Shown here: positions 21,837 through 30,849 of the stretch, piece by piece | Numbering within the stretch: the first letter of the stretch is position 1 | Layout: each line of letters opens with the position of its first letter | Origin: a virus | IMG/VR virus record: IMGVR_UViG_3300022752_000192 | Span: 1-36,656 of that record | Direction: 5' to 3' (one strand) | DNA length: 36,656 nucleotides | Made by a program: the position numbers and the translations under genes | Notes under the pieces: model-generated | What the model was told of the DNA's origin: nothing | What the model saw: the letters and a program-made list of their open reading frames with translations, nothing else | Databases searched by the model: none

Positions 21837-24800
21837 TTAGATGGATGTGGTTGTTGATGCAGGACTGCTGTAGATGTACGAATCTGTTGTGGTTTGCAGT
21901 GCATTGGATGCTCCCACAACGCTGTACGGAGAAGACCCTACGGGAACACCAGCGTATGTCAGACCGCCGGTAGTGGTTTTACCAGTGGACACAAGCAACT
22001 GACTTGATGACGACAAAGCGTGTTCTGCTATCATTCCCCACCCGACTTTACGCACATTTTCGCCTGATGTAGACCACACTCCTGCGGTTCTGCCGCCGCC
22101 AGTAGAGGGTTTAGTTCCTGAAGTTTTCCACCACTGATAATACTGATTTCCTGTTGCTACACCGTATTTCCAGTTTCCGCGTGTCATTACAGTACCAGTG
22201 TTTGCTGCCCATATGTGGGAAACCCGACTGGCAGAAGCATTCGAATCGCTTGTGCTGCCAATTAAAGAAAAACCTCCAATTGTGGACGAGTATCCGTTTT
22301 TGTAGAATCCAAGCGACTTTGTGTTGTTGATTCCTGTCTGCTCCTGGACGGATCCGCCATCAAAAGCAGAAACTATCACGTAACCAGGAGCCTTTTGAAT
22401 TGTGGAATTGGATTGCGCTTCCAAAACTGTCTGATACATCTGATTGCCGTAAACCACAGAACCAACTGCCACATTTCCGCTTTGGGTGTTTGCAGTCCAT
22501 GCGCCCGTCGTGCTCACGGGAGCAAACACCATTACCATCAGTCCATACGGATCACACAAGTTCACGCGCGAAGAGTCTGTGCAGTGAACGCCCACAGAAG
22601 CGCACAGTTCACCTGTTCCGTATTGACCCTTTCCGTTTTTGACAAGCAGAGTTCCAATGTTTGCCACCGAGTTGTTTTGGCACAGTATTCCGTAAACTCC
22701 ACACCCATTCAACAAAACGGCAGAAGTGCGAGAAGGATTTGTGGATGTGCTGTTTGTGTTCGCACCCGCAAGCAAAACTGATCGGTCCTGAACACAAATA
22801 GCGGATTCCTCTCCACCCACGATGCTTATGTGCTTTCGCACTGTCAGACTAGAGTTTCCGCTTACACGAACTGTGGAGTTTCCGTTGTTTTGATTCCAAA
22901 CAGAGCCAACATTGGAATACGACACCACAGGATAATCTGCACTGCCTGTGGTTGTTCCGATGTATGCAGTTCCTCCCGCAGTGTGAACGGAAACTGCACG
23001 GTAACCGATTTCTAGTTTTCCTGCTGTTAGACCAGACTCATTGTTTGCAGAAAACGCAACAAACTCAAGGGTGTTTCCGCTTGTTCCCAATCCAATCACT
23101 GAATTGTTCCGTATGTCGCCATCAAAACAGTACGTGAGTCCTGTTGCGCTTCCTGCGCGATAACCCCAGATGTTCAGAGTTTGCCAGTACTGCGGGGTAA
23201 CCGCACCACCGTCATAAGTCACAGAGTACTGTCCCGCCTCTGCGTATGTTCCTCCGCCGCCAATAGAAACAATGTATCCAAGCGTTATTCCTGTGCTGCC
23301 ACGCTTGAAAAGAACCGCGCCGCCGTTGTAGGTGTTTTGGAATCCGCTGTAGTAACCGCTGCTCTCACTGCCGCCCCACACAGGAGGATACACAAAGCAG
23401 CGTTGGGTTGAAGCCGCCGCTGTTGCGCCTGAAAACACAGGAACACGAACCTGAAACGAAAATATTGGCAAACACGACTGTGACACACTGCTGATCACTG
23501 CTCCACGAACAGAAACCGCAGAACCGTTTTCGGCATTCAATGCGTTGTACGAGTGCTGTATGTAACAGCCTTGTTCAACGGTATGAGTTTCAGATACTCC
23601 GCGATCAGCACCTGGTTCGTATCCCAACTCTACTTTTGAACCGTAAGCGTTTACTGCTCGTTTAACATTGTACGCCGTAAGAACTGGCGTGTTTGAAATA
23701 GACCCTAGTGCGGCAACACTGTACTCACTGCCGCTTCCCCATGCAGCAGACAGATTTGACGGAGAGTACGTGTACACGGTTGAATTTGTTGCCTGCACAC
23801 CTGCTTCAGCGTGATACACGCCCAAGTGCCGTATTCCTACTTTAGAATTTTCAACCTGCAAAAGGGCAGAAAACCACGATGTGGTGTCTGCGTCAGGATT
23901 GAGGTGTGAGGTGGCAGGGAAAAGTCCAGACAAAGACTTGGTTTTCTTTTCACTGATGTTTGGAGAAGCATACGCCTGTGCAACACCCATGATGTTTTGG
24001 ATTGCACGAATGGTTCCGTTTGTCACCGAGAATATAGGCTTCTTGCCACTCTTCTCTATTACCACAGGGAAGTTTGTCATCAAGAAAGGCTGATCACTGA
24101 TGTGACGATCCGTAGACGCAAGAGACGATTTGGACGGATACTGATTGGATCCGCCCGATCCCCAAACCGTTCCGCTTGGCTCACCATAGAAACCAGACGG
24201 ATCATTCAAACGATTGGACGGATAATTGCTTGCGACTCCGTGCCAACTGGTGGAATTGCCTACACCACTTGAAACCGAACCAGGCGTGTGGGGCGCAAAA
24301 ACAGGTACACGGGGATCAAAATTCGCAGTCTTGAACGCAATCTTTAAATCTGTTGTGCTTGTTGCGTCAAGTATTTGCACAAGTCCAAGTGCTGCAAGCG
24401 CACCCTCATACGAATACCCGTGATTGAAAAACATATTGGCGTAAATGTCGGATGCAGTCACTCCGCCGTGAACGTCAAGACCAGACCAGTACACATTTTT
24501 TGTGCTGTCCCAATACGAGTACTGCGAATTTCCATGCGAACTAATGCTTGGGTTGGATATTACTGCCCACCCGTTTGTGTCTGAAGCACTGTACCCGTGA
24601 GTGTGACCCGAAGCGTCATTGTTTAATGCTGTCAGAGTTGTGAGATTAACCGTGCCTGTGTGTCCGTGAGCAGAAATGTTGCTGATGTCCCACGAATAGT
24701 CTTTTACGCGCCACAGATACCGTTGCTTGATGGCAGACGGATCGCCTTGAATAATAATGTTGCTGCCTTGTGGGTGGTACAGGTTGCTTGGAACCGAAGA

Positions 24801-25037
24801 ATCCGTGAACGAGTACGTTCCACCAAGAAAAGTCACGTACAACACACCATCACCGTAAATGGTGTACTCCTGTGCTCGTTGCCAAGCGCGGGAAAGGGTT
24901 GCAAACGGAGACTCTAGGCTTCCAGTTCCCGAGTCGCTTCCACCAGGAGACAGATATATCGTAACCGAGTCACCCGAATTCACCACATTCAAAGACTCTA
25001 TGAACGGATTTGTGGATACTGTGATTGCTGATGACAT
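21837..25037 (-). CDS. Large fibre or spike protein, probable right-handed beta-helix
   Basis: The 1066-aa product has a start typical of pectate-lyase-like beta-helix proteins: IYLSPGGSDSGTGSLESPFA (residues ~27-46) followed by TLSRAWQRAQ and LYVTFLGGTYSF. The middle and C-terminal parts are rich in short repeats of the type 'NSVANIGTLLVKNGKG' and 'SSRVNLCDPYG', as in stacked beta-helix coils with Asn/Ser turns. Such proteins are tailspikes or fibres that bind and sometimes degrade surface polysaccharide. I cannot identify catalytic residues. The gene has an exact T4 late promoter motif 30 bases upstream, and GGGGA before the ATG at 25037. Confidence 0.7.
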   Translation of the reverse strand: MSSAITVSTNPFIESLNVVNSGDSVTIYLSPGGSDSGTGSLESPFATLSRAWQRAQEYTIYGDGVLYVTFLGGTYSFTDSSVPSNLYHPQGSNIIIQGDPSAIKQRYLWRVKDYSWDISNISAHGHTGTVNLTTLTALNNDASGHTHGYSASDTNGWAVISNPSISSHGNSQYSYWDSTKNVYWSGLDVHGGVTASDIYANMFFNHGYSYEGALAALGLVQILDATSTTDLKIAFKTANFDPRVPVFAPHTPGSVSSGVGNSTSWHGVASNYPSNRLNDPSGFYGEPSGTVWGSGGSNQYPSKSSLASTDRHISDQPFLMTNFPVVIEKSGKKPIFSVTNGTIRAIQNIMGVAQAYASPNISEKKTKSLSGLFPATSHLNPDADTTSWFSALLQVENSKVGIRHLGVYHAEAGVQATNSTVYTYSPSNLSAAWGSGSEYSVAALGSISNTPVLTAYNVKRAVNAYGSKVELGYEPGADRGVSETHTVEQGCYIQHSYNALNAENGSAVSVRGAVISSVSQSCLPIFSFQVRVPVFSGATAAASTQRCFVYPPVWGGSESSGYYSGFQNTYNGGAVLFKRGSTGITLGYIVSIGGGGTYAEAGQYSVTYDGGAVTPQYWQTLNIWGYRAGSATGLTYCFDGDIRNNSVIGLGTSGNTLEFVAFSANNESGLTAGKLEIGYRAVSVHTAGGTAYIGTTTGSADYPVVSYSNVGSVWNQNNGNSTVRVSGNSSLTVRKHISIVGGEESAICVQDRSVLLAGANTNSTSTNPSRTSAVLLNGCGVYGILCQNNSVANIGTLLVKNGKGQYGTGELCASVGVHCTDSSRVNLCDPYGLMVMVFAPVSTTGAWTANTQSGNVAVGSVVYGNQMYQTVLEAQSNSTIQKAPGYVIVSAFDGGSVQEQTGINNTKSLGFYKNGYSSTIGGFSLIGSTSDSNASASRVSHIWAANTGTVMTRGNWKYGVATGNQYYQWWKTSGTKPSTGGGRTAGVWSTSGENVRKVGWGMIAEHALSSSSQLLVSTGKTTTGGLTYAGVPVGSSPYSVVGASNALQTTTDSYIYSSPASTTTSI

Positions 25038-25067
25038 GGATTCCCCTGTGGTGTACGCTTTTCGTTG

Positions 25068-25075
25068 TATTTATA
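25068..25075 (-). promoter_or_regulatory. Exact T4-type late promoter TATAAATA
   Basis: Minus strand TATAAATA (25075-25068) equals the T4 late -10 consensus. It ends about 30 bases before the ATG of the beta-helix gene, leaving a leader with a ribosome site. The TAA inside it is the stop codon of the preceding gene. Confidence 0.65.
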
Positions 25076-26201
25076 CGATCAGAGAGGTCATGTAGCCGTC
25101 ACCAATAAACTTGAAAATCTGAACATATGGTGCATACTTTGCACTTGCTAAATTGTATGTTGCGCTATATTCTGTTTCATTCAAATAGATTCCGAATGTG
25201 TAACGGGTCCACTGGTACAATTCTCCAAAAAATACAGGAGTTATCGTGGATGGTGCGCTTGAACTTCCAGAGGAACGACTCAAAGTGTACGGTGCAGCAC
25301 CAACATTTGAACTCGGTCCATCTTGAGCATTTGTGACAATTGCAATTTCATACGGACCCAAAGCAATGGATCCCGCGCCCACACCGTACAGTGTATTACT
25401 GTAGCGTTGCCATCTTCCAGGCAATACCAGTGTTATTCCATGCGTGGTTGTGTTACTGTTGCCGCCGCCATCATTTCCGTTCCAGTCTCTACCTGTATTT
25501 TTGAACGACGCAGAATTAAGAGACTGTAGAGTGCTAGTAAGCGGCTGATTGTAAACAGCAGTGCAAGTTCTACACGGAGAATTTGTAATTCCTTGATTTG
25601 GATAGCCTGCTGCGTGTATTTTGCCAGGAGCATCTTCTTCAAAAACAGGTGTAACAAGCAAACCGTTAATAGCGAAATCGATAATACTATTTCCACTATA
25701 ATTCCACTGACCGGGTGCTCCACCTTTTCCCGATTGTATGAACACAACCGTATTTCCTCGCGTAACCAATGCGTCTTCATCTATTTCAGTTTTATTTACA
25801 TTTAGAGTGATAGTACGATCCTCTGGCTGTAAGTTTCCGTCGTTTGCTCCACCTTCACTGGAATTGTACACCGCAGGATTGTAAAAGAGCAGTTTGTATG
25901 TGGCGTTGACCCCTCCTGCGTTGGATGTACCAGCAGATCGAAGAAGTTTTACAGGAGTGGTTCCAAATGAGTTTTTGAAAACGGAAATTGCTTTGCTTGC
26001 AGACAAGTGTGCTGTTTTTCCGCGAAAATCCGAAAACGAAACAGGTCCACTTGTTGCCACTCCCTCCACACCGCTTGCCACTTCTGCACTGCTACCTGGA
26101 CGACCACTATATTCAGAAATCGCTGACGGAGCACCATTTACCCGCTTGAATTCCGCTTCTATGTCCGTAAAGGAAATTGCGCCTTGTGACGGAGTAGGCA
26201 T
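25071..26201 (-). CDS. Fibre-like structural protein
   Basis: The 376-aa product begins MPTPSQGAISFTDIEAEFKR, then GAPSAISEYSG and PVSFSDFRGKT near residues 50-65. This paired 'ISF-DI-EF ... ISEY ... SFSDFRGK' pattern is common at the start of short fibre or tail-tip proteins of marine myoviruses and probably is an attachment segment. The remainder is Ser/Thr/Gly/Asn-rich beta structure without a motif I recognise. It lies between the S74 fibre and the beta-helix protein; GAGG lies before the ATG, and its stop is within a late promoter motif. Confidence 0.6.
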   Translation of the reverse strand: MPTPSQGAISFTDIEAEFKRVNGAPSAISEYSGRPGSSAEVASGVEGVATSGPVSFSDFRGKTAHLSASKAISVFKNSFGTTPVKLLRSAGTSNAGGVNATYKLLFYNPAVYNSSEGGANDGNLQPEDRTITLNVNKTEIDEDALVTRGNTVVFIQSGKGGAPGQWNYSGNSIIDFAINGLLVTPVFEEDAPGKIHAAGYPNQGITNSPCRTCTAVYNQPLTSTLQSLNSASFKNTGRDWNGNDGGGNSNTTTHGITLVLPGRWQRYSNTLYGVGAGSIALGPYEIAIVTNAQDGPSSNVGAAPYTLSRSSGSSSAPSTITPVFFGELYQWTRYTFGIYLNETEYSATYNLASAKYAPYVQIFKFIGDGYMTSLIV

Positions 26202-26205
26202 CGGA

Positions 26206-28668
26206 TTACCTCGTTTCTAGTTCGTGTACTCGCGTGGTCAACTCCTTTACCGCTTCAACAAGCAATCCAACCAGATTTCCGTAGGCAAGCGCAAGGTTGC
26301 CTGCTTCATCGGTAGAAACTGCTTCAGGAAGAACAGCCTGAACATCCTGTGCAAGCAAACCCGTTTTTCTGCTGCCGTTAGAGTCCGTATACAGGACACC
26401 GACCAACGAACGAACCTTGTTCAGGGAATCCGCGATGGGAGAGATGTCGCGCTTGTATCGTGCATCAGAGAACGCCACAATGTCGTCGCTTGCGTAAATC
26501 TTTCCTGTCACCGAGAACTTATACGCTGTGGAAGCGGATCCACCCACACCAACATCACCATCCGAAGATATGATCATCCGTTGAGTGTTGTTTGTTCCAA
26601 AACGCAAGTATCCTGCTTCGTAATTCCACATCTGTGCGTTGTTGGATTCTATTGAGAAAAGAAGCCCCCTAACTGCGCTGTAGCCGCTGGTCGCAGCCAG
26701 TTGCAGCACCGGTGCAGTAGCAACAATAGCCAGATTCCGTCCGGGAGTCGATGTGCCGATTCCTACCGCGCCAGATGCAGTGATACGGACTCGCTCTGTT
26801 CCTTGCAGATCAAACCGCATAAACGAGTTTGCGTTGTTTGCTCCCTTGTCTGCTTCCAGTATGAGCGATCCTGCCTGACCACCAGAGGAGTTGCAGTTGA
26901 TCTGTGAATACGCACCCGAGTCATCGGTATCTTCCAACCGAATGATGGGAGCCGCTGATCGTATATGGAGAGTGGAAGCAGGGCTGCTTGATCCAATTCC
27001 CACATTTCCGTTTGCATCTATACGCAACCGTTCTGCGGTGATTTGCCCTGTATAGAAACTCAAAAACGATCCACGAAACGCATTTTCAATGTATTGTCCA
27101 GTGGCACGATTGAATGTCTGTGTAACAACGAAATCGCCACCTGATGAGGGAACAATCTCAAGCCCGCCACCAGAGGGATTACAGACAGACAGCGGTGCTG
27201 ATGGCCCATTGGTGCCGATTCCCAAATACCCAGCAGTACTCAACCGCATCCGCTCCGTACCCAAACCAGAATCACCGCTGGTGTTTGTGTGGAAAACAAG
27301 ATCACTGTTTGAGCCGCCGAGCAGCCGTGTTCGCAGATCACGTATCAGCAGGTTGGAGTACGGAATGTCTATGTCGTCAATGATTGCAGCGCGTGTGTAC
27401 GGTGAGGCTTTAATGATGTACCGCACCACCGTGTACGGCGGCATATTTGCAATATTGCTACTGGATCCAATGTTATTGATAACATTTACAGCGGTTCCTG
27501 TTGCAGCACTGTTAATTGAGACAGGTGTAGCAACCACAAATTCTTGTCCACCCTGCACCCCCATTGAGTATCCGCCAGAGATAGCAGAGTAGTGTGTATC
27601 ACCAGTGAGATCACCGTCAATCTCTCCCCTCGCTGTTGCATTCGAACCAATCGCAAACCGCCCACGCAGATCAGGGGTATTGAAGTGGGTGATTGCAATT
27701 GAAGTAGTGACCGTCAGATTTGCACTTCCGCCACGCCATACTCCGTTACCCGAATTAGAAGTAGATGCCGGTGTGGTTAGTACTCGGTAGTTTCCAGAAC
27801 CAGTACTCGTGGGAGTACCGGTTCCGGATGTAAACACAGTGGTTGGGAACTGAAACTTTTTAGTGGTTGAATTGTAGTTCGGAAGAACCTGTACGGTAAT
27901 TGTTCCTGATGCCGTAACCGTGCCAGATGTACTAATACTAGTAATGATTCCAATTATGTCTGCATTGGAATCGTACAATCCACCAGTGAAAGCACCAGCC
28001 GTTATTTTGAACTGAATCATGTCGCCAGGAGCAAAGTTGGATGAATTTGCACCTGGTCCAGTCAGTGTAGCCACATATCCGTATGCAGGCACACGATCAC
28101 CGCTGCTGTTTTGCAGTTTCGCGTACAGTTGCGGATACGTACTGATATCATAAGAAGCACCGTCGCACGCAAGCCAGGTGTCAGGAATGACCGAACCAGC
28201 AAACGGCATGATCGTACCCACAGGCTGAATCTCGTCCACCGAAATGGTGGACGATCCACCAATCTGCGTTCCCAAATAATTGGTGACCACGTATCCACCG
28301 CCCGTTGTTGTTCGGGTAAGCACAGGCTTTACAACGGTGCCGAGCGCACTAGGCGGACTGCTTGTGAGTCCACCTGGAACTTCTGCACTCAAAAACAACA
28401 CGGGTGCGCTCACGCCAGCGTAACCACTCAAACTAATGAATCCGCTGTACACCACATCAAACGATGTGGCAGACGCATTCTGCACCACACCCACCACTTC
28501 TGCGTTTTCCGCCGAGTTTGCTTGGGACCGATACCAGGTTCCGGCAGCACCCACAGAAGGATCGTAGCGAACCACATCACCCGAAACAAACGAGTTTGCT
28601 CTACTAATTGTTTCCAGTACGGTTTTGGGAGTGGATGCTCCGCCTTTCAATATGAGTGATGATCCCAT
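26206..28668 (-). CDS. Tail fibre with tail-collar domain and C-terminal S74 chaperone
   Basis: The 820-aa product has four parts. Residues ~25-135 hold a fibre module also found twice in the next protein upstream. A phage tail-collar domain follows (PVGTIMPFAGSVIPDTWLACDG at ~149-170, PDLRGRFAIGSN at 332-343, MPPYTVVRYIIK at 409-420), with ~140 residues inserted between its halves. Four repeats of the type ERMRLSTAGYLGIG recur at ~472, 546, 625 and 697. The last ~88 residues are the S74 intramolecular chaperone: SDARYKRDI (734-742), GLLAQDVQAVLPEAV and a final coiled helix. S74 domains trimerise the fibre and cut themselves off near the SDxRxK motif. This is probably a main receptor-binding fibre. 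Confidence 0.88.
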   Translation of the reverse strand: MGSSLILKGGASTPKTVLETISRANSFVSGDVVRYDPSVGAAGTWYRSQANSAENAEVVGVVQNASATSFDVVYSGFISLSGYAGVSAPVLFLSAEVPGGLTSSPPSALGTVVKPVLTRTTTGGGYVVTNYLGTQIGGSSTISVDEIQPVGTIMPFAGSVIPDTWLACDGASYDISTYPQLYAKLQNSSGDRVPAYGYVATLTGPGANSSNFAPGDMIQFKITAGAFTGGLYDSNADIIGIITSISTSGTVTASGTITVQVLPNYNSTTKKFQFPTTVFTSGTGTPTSTGSGNYRVLTTPASTSNSGNGVWRGGSANLTVTTSIAITHFNTPDLRGRFAIGSNATARGEIDGDLTGDTHYSAISGGYSMGVQGGQEFVVATPVSINSAATGTAVNVINNIGSSSNIANMPPYTVVRYIIKASPYTRAAIIDDIDIPYSNLLIRDLRTRLLGGSNSDLVFHTNTSGDSGLGTERMRLSTAGYLGIGTNGPSAPLSVCNPSGGGLEIVPSSGGDFVVTQTFNRATGQYIENAFRGSFLSFYTGQITAERLRIDANGNVGIGSSSPASTLHIRSAAPIIRLEDTDDSGAYSQINCNSSGGQAGSLILEADKGANNANSFMRFDLQGTERVRITASGAVGIGTSTPGRNLAIVATAPVLQLAATSGYSAVRGLLFSIESNNAQMWNYEAGYLRFGTNNTQRMIISSDGDVGVGGSASTAYKFSVTGKIYASDDIVAFSDARYKRDISPIADSLNKVRSLVGVLYTDSNGSRKTGLLAQDVQAVLPEAVSTDEAGNLALAYGNLVGLLVEAVKELTTRVHELETR

Positions 28669-28680
28669 GTGTGTGTCCTG

Positions 28681-30645
28681 TTATGAAATACGCTGACAAA
28701 GGTAATAGTACGTTACGCCTGCGGTTCCGCGATTATCAACTGCGCGTCCACGAGATTTCCATGACCCACTCAGGGTTTTTCCGCTTGCACCCGCAGGATT
28801 GAATCCGGTTCCAAGAGTAAATTCACCCGTGTATCCGCCCGATCCCTGGTAGTACACGTTTGATATTGTGGCATTTGGAGCAAGCGTTCCACCAGTAAGT
28901 CCAATCAAAACGCTGCCAACCGGGTAATCGGTCAAATCAGCATTTGTACCCACATAACCAGTTACAGACAAGTCTCCAACCACATCGCCACGATACGAAA
29001 TAATGTGACCCGTGATCGGGCTAGTTGCAAAGAGAATCGGCTTTCGGACATGACCCACCGTAGTGGGCGCAGTGGACACCAGCGATGGGATAGTGCTTTC
29101 TAGTGCTTGATTGGTTCCTGCGGCATTAGACGCAAGAAAGTACTGTGTTCCTGCCACAAGACCACCGCTGTCCGCACTCATTCCACCCGCAACAGAAAAA
29201 TACCCGTCTGTTGTAACACGGAACTTGTAGTTTGTGGCAGTGCCTCCGACTGCTACTCCCGGACTTATTTCTATGGGGAACACCTCTGTGACAACACCAA
29301 GAGACTCTGCCGCCGCAGGAGTGTTTGCCTGTGCTTTCACGTATACACCAGAAGAGTAGGTGGCACTAGTGCTTCCTGCCGAAGGAGTGGTCCAGTTGTA
29401 CGACAGGGTAGTAGACCCACCGCTAAAGCCCACAACATCGCCCACTCTGAATTGGTTAAACTGTAGTATTTCGGTAGAAACTGTTGCAGCAGAAGCAAGT
29501 TGTGTGGTGTCCGCAATGAGTCCTCCAGTAAACGGCAACACCACTCCGCTACTGGCACCAGTGGCAATCATCACTGCTTTGTGTACGGTTCCAGCCGACC
29601 GAGCAGGAGTAGTAGACATCTTTCCTGCACTGCTGGACAAATAGTACACCGATCCACGTGTAAGCGAAGTGCCCGTGACAAGAGCATTGCCGAATGCTCC
29701 GAAAATCTCTCCAATGTACGTGAGTTCAAACTCGTTTGCACTCACAAGATTTGAAACCAGTCCAATCACTTCGGCAGTGTCTTCTGAATTGCAGTCTGCG
29801 GCAATGTAGTTGCCGTCGGTCTTAAGGTATACAGGAGTGCCAAAAGAAAGTCCGTGAGCAGGCTGAACCACTCGTTTACGGTTGGCTCCATTCCGAATAT
29901 TGAGAAACGGATACGCACCGTATGTGGTCCCGTTCAGCACTTCCATGAACACGGTTGTGCCAGCAAGGGAATACCGCGAGAACTCTATTGCCCGATTAGA
30001 AGTGGTGCCCCGAGCAGCATCACTGCTGATTGATATTGCCAATCCGTGATCGGTGGTGCTTCCGCCGTCCAGACGAATGGCTGTTCCGTGAACTGGAAGG
30101 GTTGCTCCGCTGTGCGGCACGATTCCAAATGTGGTACCAGTTATTCCAATGTTTGCGTTTGCCCTCCACGCACCCGTTGTGCCGTGAACGGGTTGTGGAA
30201 ACCACAAAAACTCTGCGGTGCCGCCAGCAGATCCGCGACGAAGCAGCAAACCGCCTCCACCAGCAGTATCAATCACAGAATCACTTGCACCAGAAGTATC
30301 ACCCAACACGATATTAAAGTCATCAATCGTTACAATGTTTGCGTTCAGAGTAACAACACTAGAGTTGAATGTTACCGCACCATTAAAGGTGACACCATCA
30401 GAAAAACTCACAGGATTGATAAACGTCAACCCCTGCGTGATGTTGGGATTAAGGCTTATGGTAAGAGTTCCACCCGCATCAGTAACCGCCGACACCGATC
30501 CCGAAGAGGTGGCACCGTACACACTCATTTTGTTGAGTTTGTATACGCTTGTGTTTGTTACGTCTCGCCAGAACGAGAAAGTGTCTGCCAAGTCCACTTC
30601 TGGAATGGCGTATGTGTTTACGTCTGGTCCTGTGCTTGCTGCCAT
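28681..30645 (-). CDS. Modular tail fibre protein with repeated ~110-residue domain
   Basis: The 654-aa product has an N-terminal attachment-like region (residues ~1-115: DTFSFWRDVTNTSVYKLN, then FSDGVTFNGAVTFNSS and NIVTIDDFNIVLGD), a form common in fibres of marine myoviruses. The middle has two copies of a module (about 262-375 and 399-560) with the order HGL..G..VY / AEVIGLV / F.L.Y.GEI / G.VYYLS / GTVHKAV / G.V..F. The same module opens the S74 fibre downstream. The C-terminal ~80 residues are Gly/Ser-rich. It lies three bases after the 66-residue gene. No enzymatic motif seen; likely a long or accessory fibre subunit. Confidence 0.7.
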   Translation of the reverse strand: MAASTGPDVNTYAIPEVDLADTFSFWRDVTNTSVYKLNKMSVYGATSSGSVSAVTDAGGTLTISLNPNITQGLTFINPVSFSDGVTFNGAVTFNSSVVTLNANIVTIDDFNIVLGDTSGASDSVIDTAGGGGLLLRRGSAGGTAEFLWFPQPVHGTTGAWRANANIGITGTTFGIVPHSGATLPVHGTAIRLDGGSTTDHGLAISISSDAARGTTSNRAIEFSRYSLAGTTVFMEVLNGTTYGAYPFLNIRNGANRKRVVQPAHGLSFGTPVYLKTDGNYIAADCNSEDTAEVIGLVSNLVSANEFELTYIGEIFGAFGNALVTGTSLTRGSVYYLSSSAGKMSTTPARSAGTVHKAVMIATGASSGVVLPFTGGLIADTTQLASAATVSTEILQFNQFRVGDVVGFSGGSTTLSYNWTTPSAGSTSATYSSGVYVKAQANTPAAAESLGVVTEVFPIEISPGVAVGGTATNYKFRVTTDGYFSVAGGMSADSGGLVAGTQYFLASNAAGTNQALESTIPSLVSTAPTTVGHVRKPILFATSPITGHIISYRGDVVGDLSVTGYVGTNADLTDYPVGSVLIGLTGGTLAPNATISNVYYQGSGGYTGEFTLGTGFNPAGASGKTLSGSWKSRGRAVDNRGTAGVTYYYLCQRIS

Positions 30646-30648
30646 ATG

Positions 30649-30849
30649 TTACTCACCCGTAAGGTTTGATTCTTGGTTTAGTGATTTTCTGATACAGAGC
30701 AATTCTTCCCGCATACTATTTATCTGATTTTGCAAGGATTGTAGTTGCTCTACCACAGAACGTTTTTCACAGTACTCTCTGTACGCCTTTTGATCAACAA
30801 AAACCGCACCGTTTTCTGATTTTTCACGAATGTACCGTATTTCTGACAT
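30649..30849 (-). CDS. Small coiled-coil protein of unknown function
   Basis: A 66-codon gene whose ATG overlaps the stop of the 1660-residue protein (TAATG). The product begins SEIRYIREKSENGAVFVDQK and the second half (EQLQSLQNQINSMREELLCI) has heptad-spaced Leu and Ile, so it should form a coiled coil. It may be a fibre or baseplate accessory or chaperone protein. I do not recognise the family. Overlap and position between two virion genes support that it is real. Confidence 0.65.
   Translation of the reverse strand: MSEIRYIREKSENGAVFVDQKAYREYCEKRSVVEQLQSLQNQINSMREELLCIRKSLNQESNLTGE

Noticed and set aside
30046-30669. Plus-strand open frames of up to ~200 codons across the fibre and capsid genes
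   Set aside because: They lie opposite to well-supported minus-strand genes, are rich in Cys, Arg and His as typical for antisense frames, and show no start signals or domains.
30717-30724. ATAAATAG match inside the 66-residue gene
   Set aside because: It lies in coding sequence about 70 bases before the next ATG. It could be a late promoter for the fibre gene, but the spacing differs from the supported cases, so it was not called.
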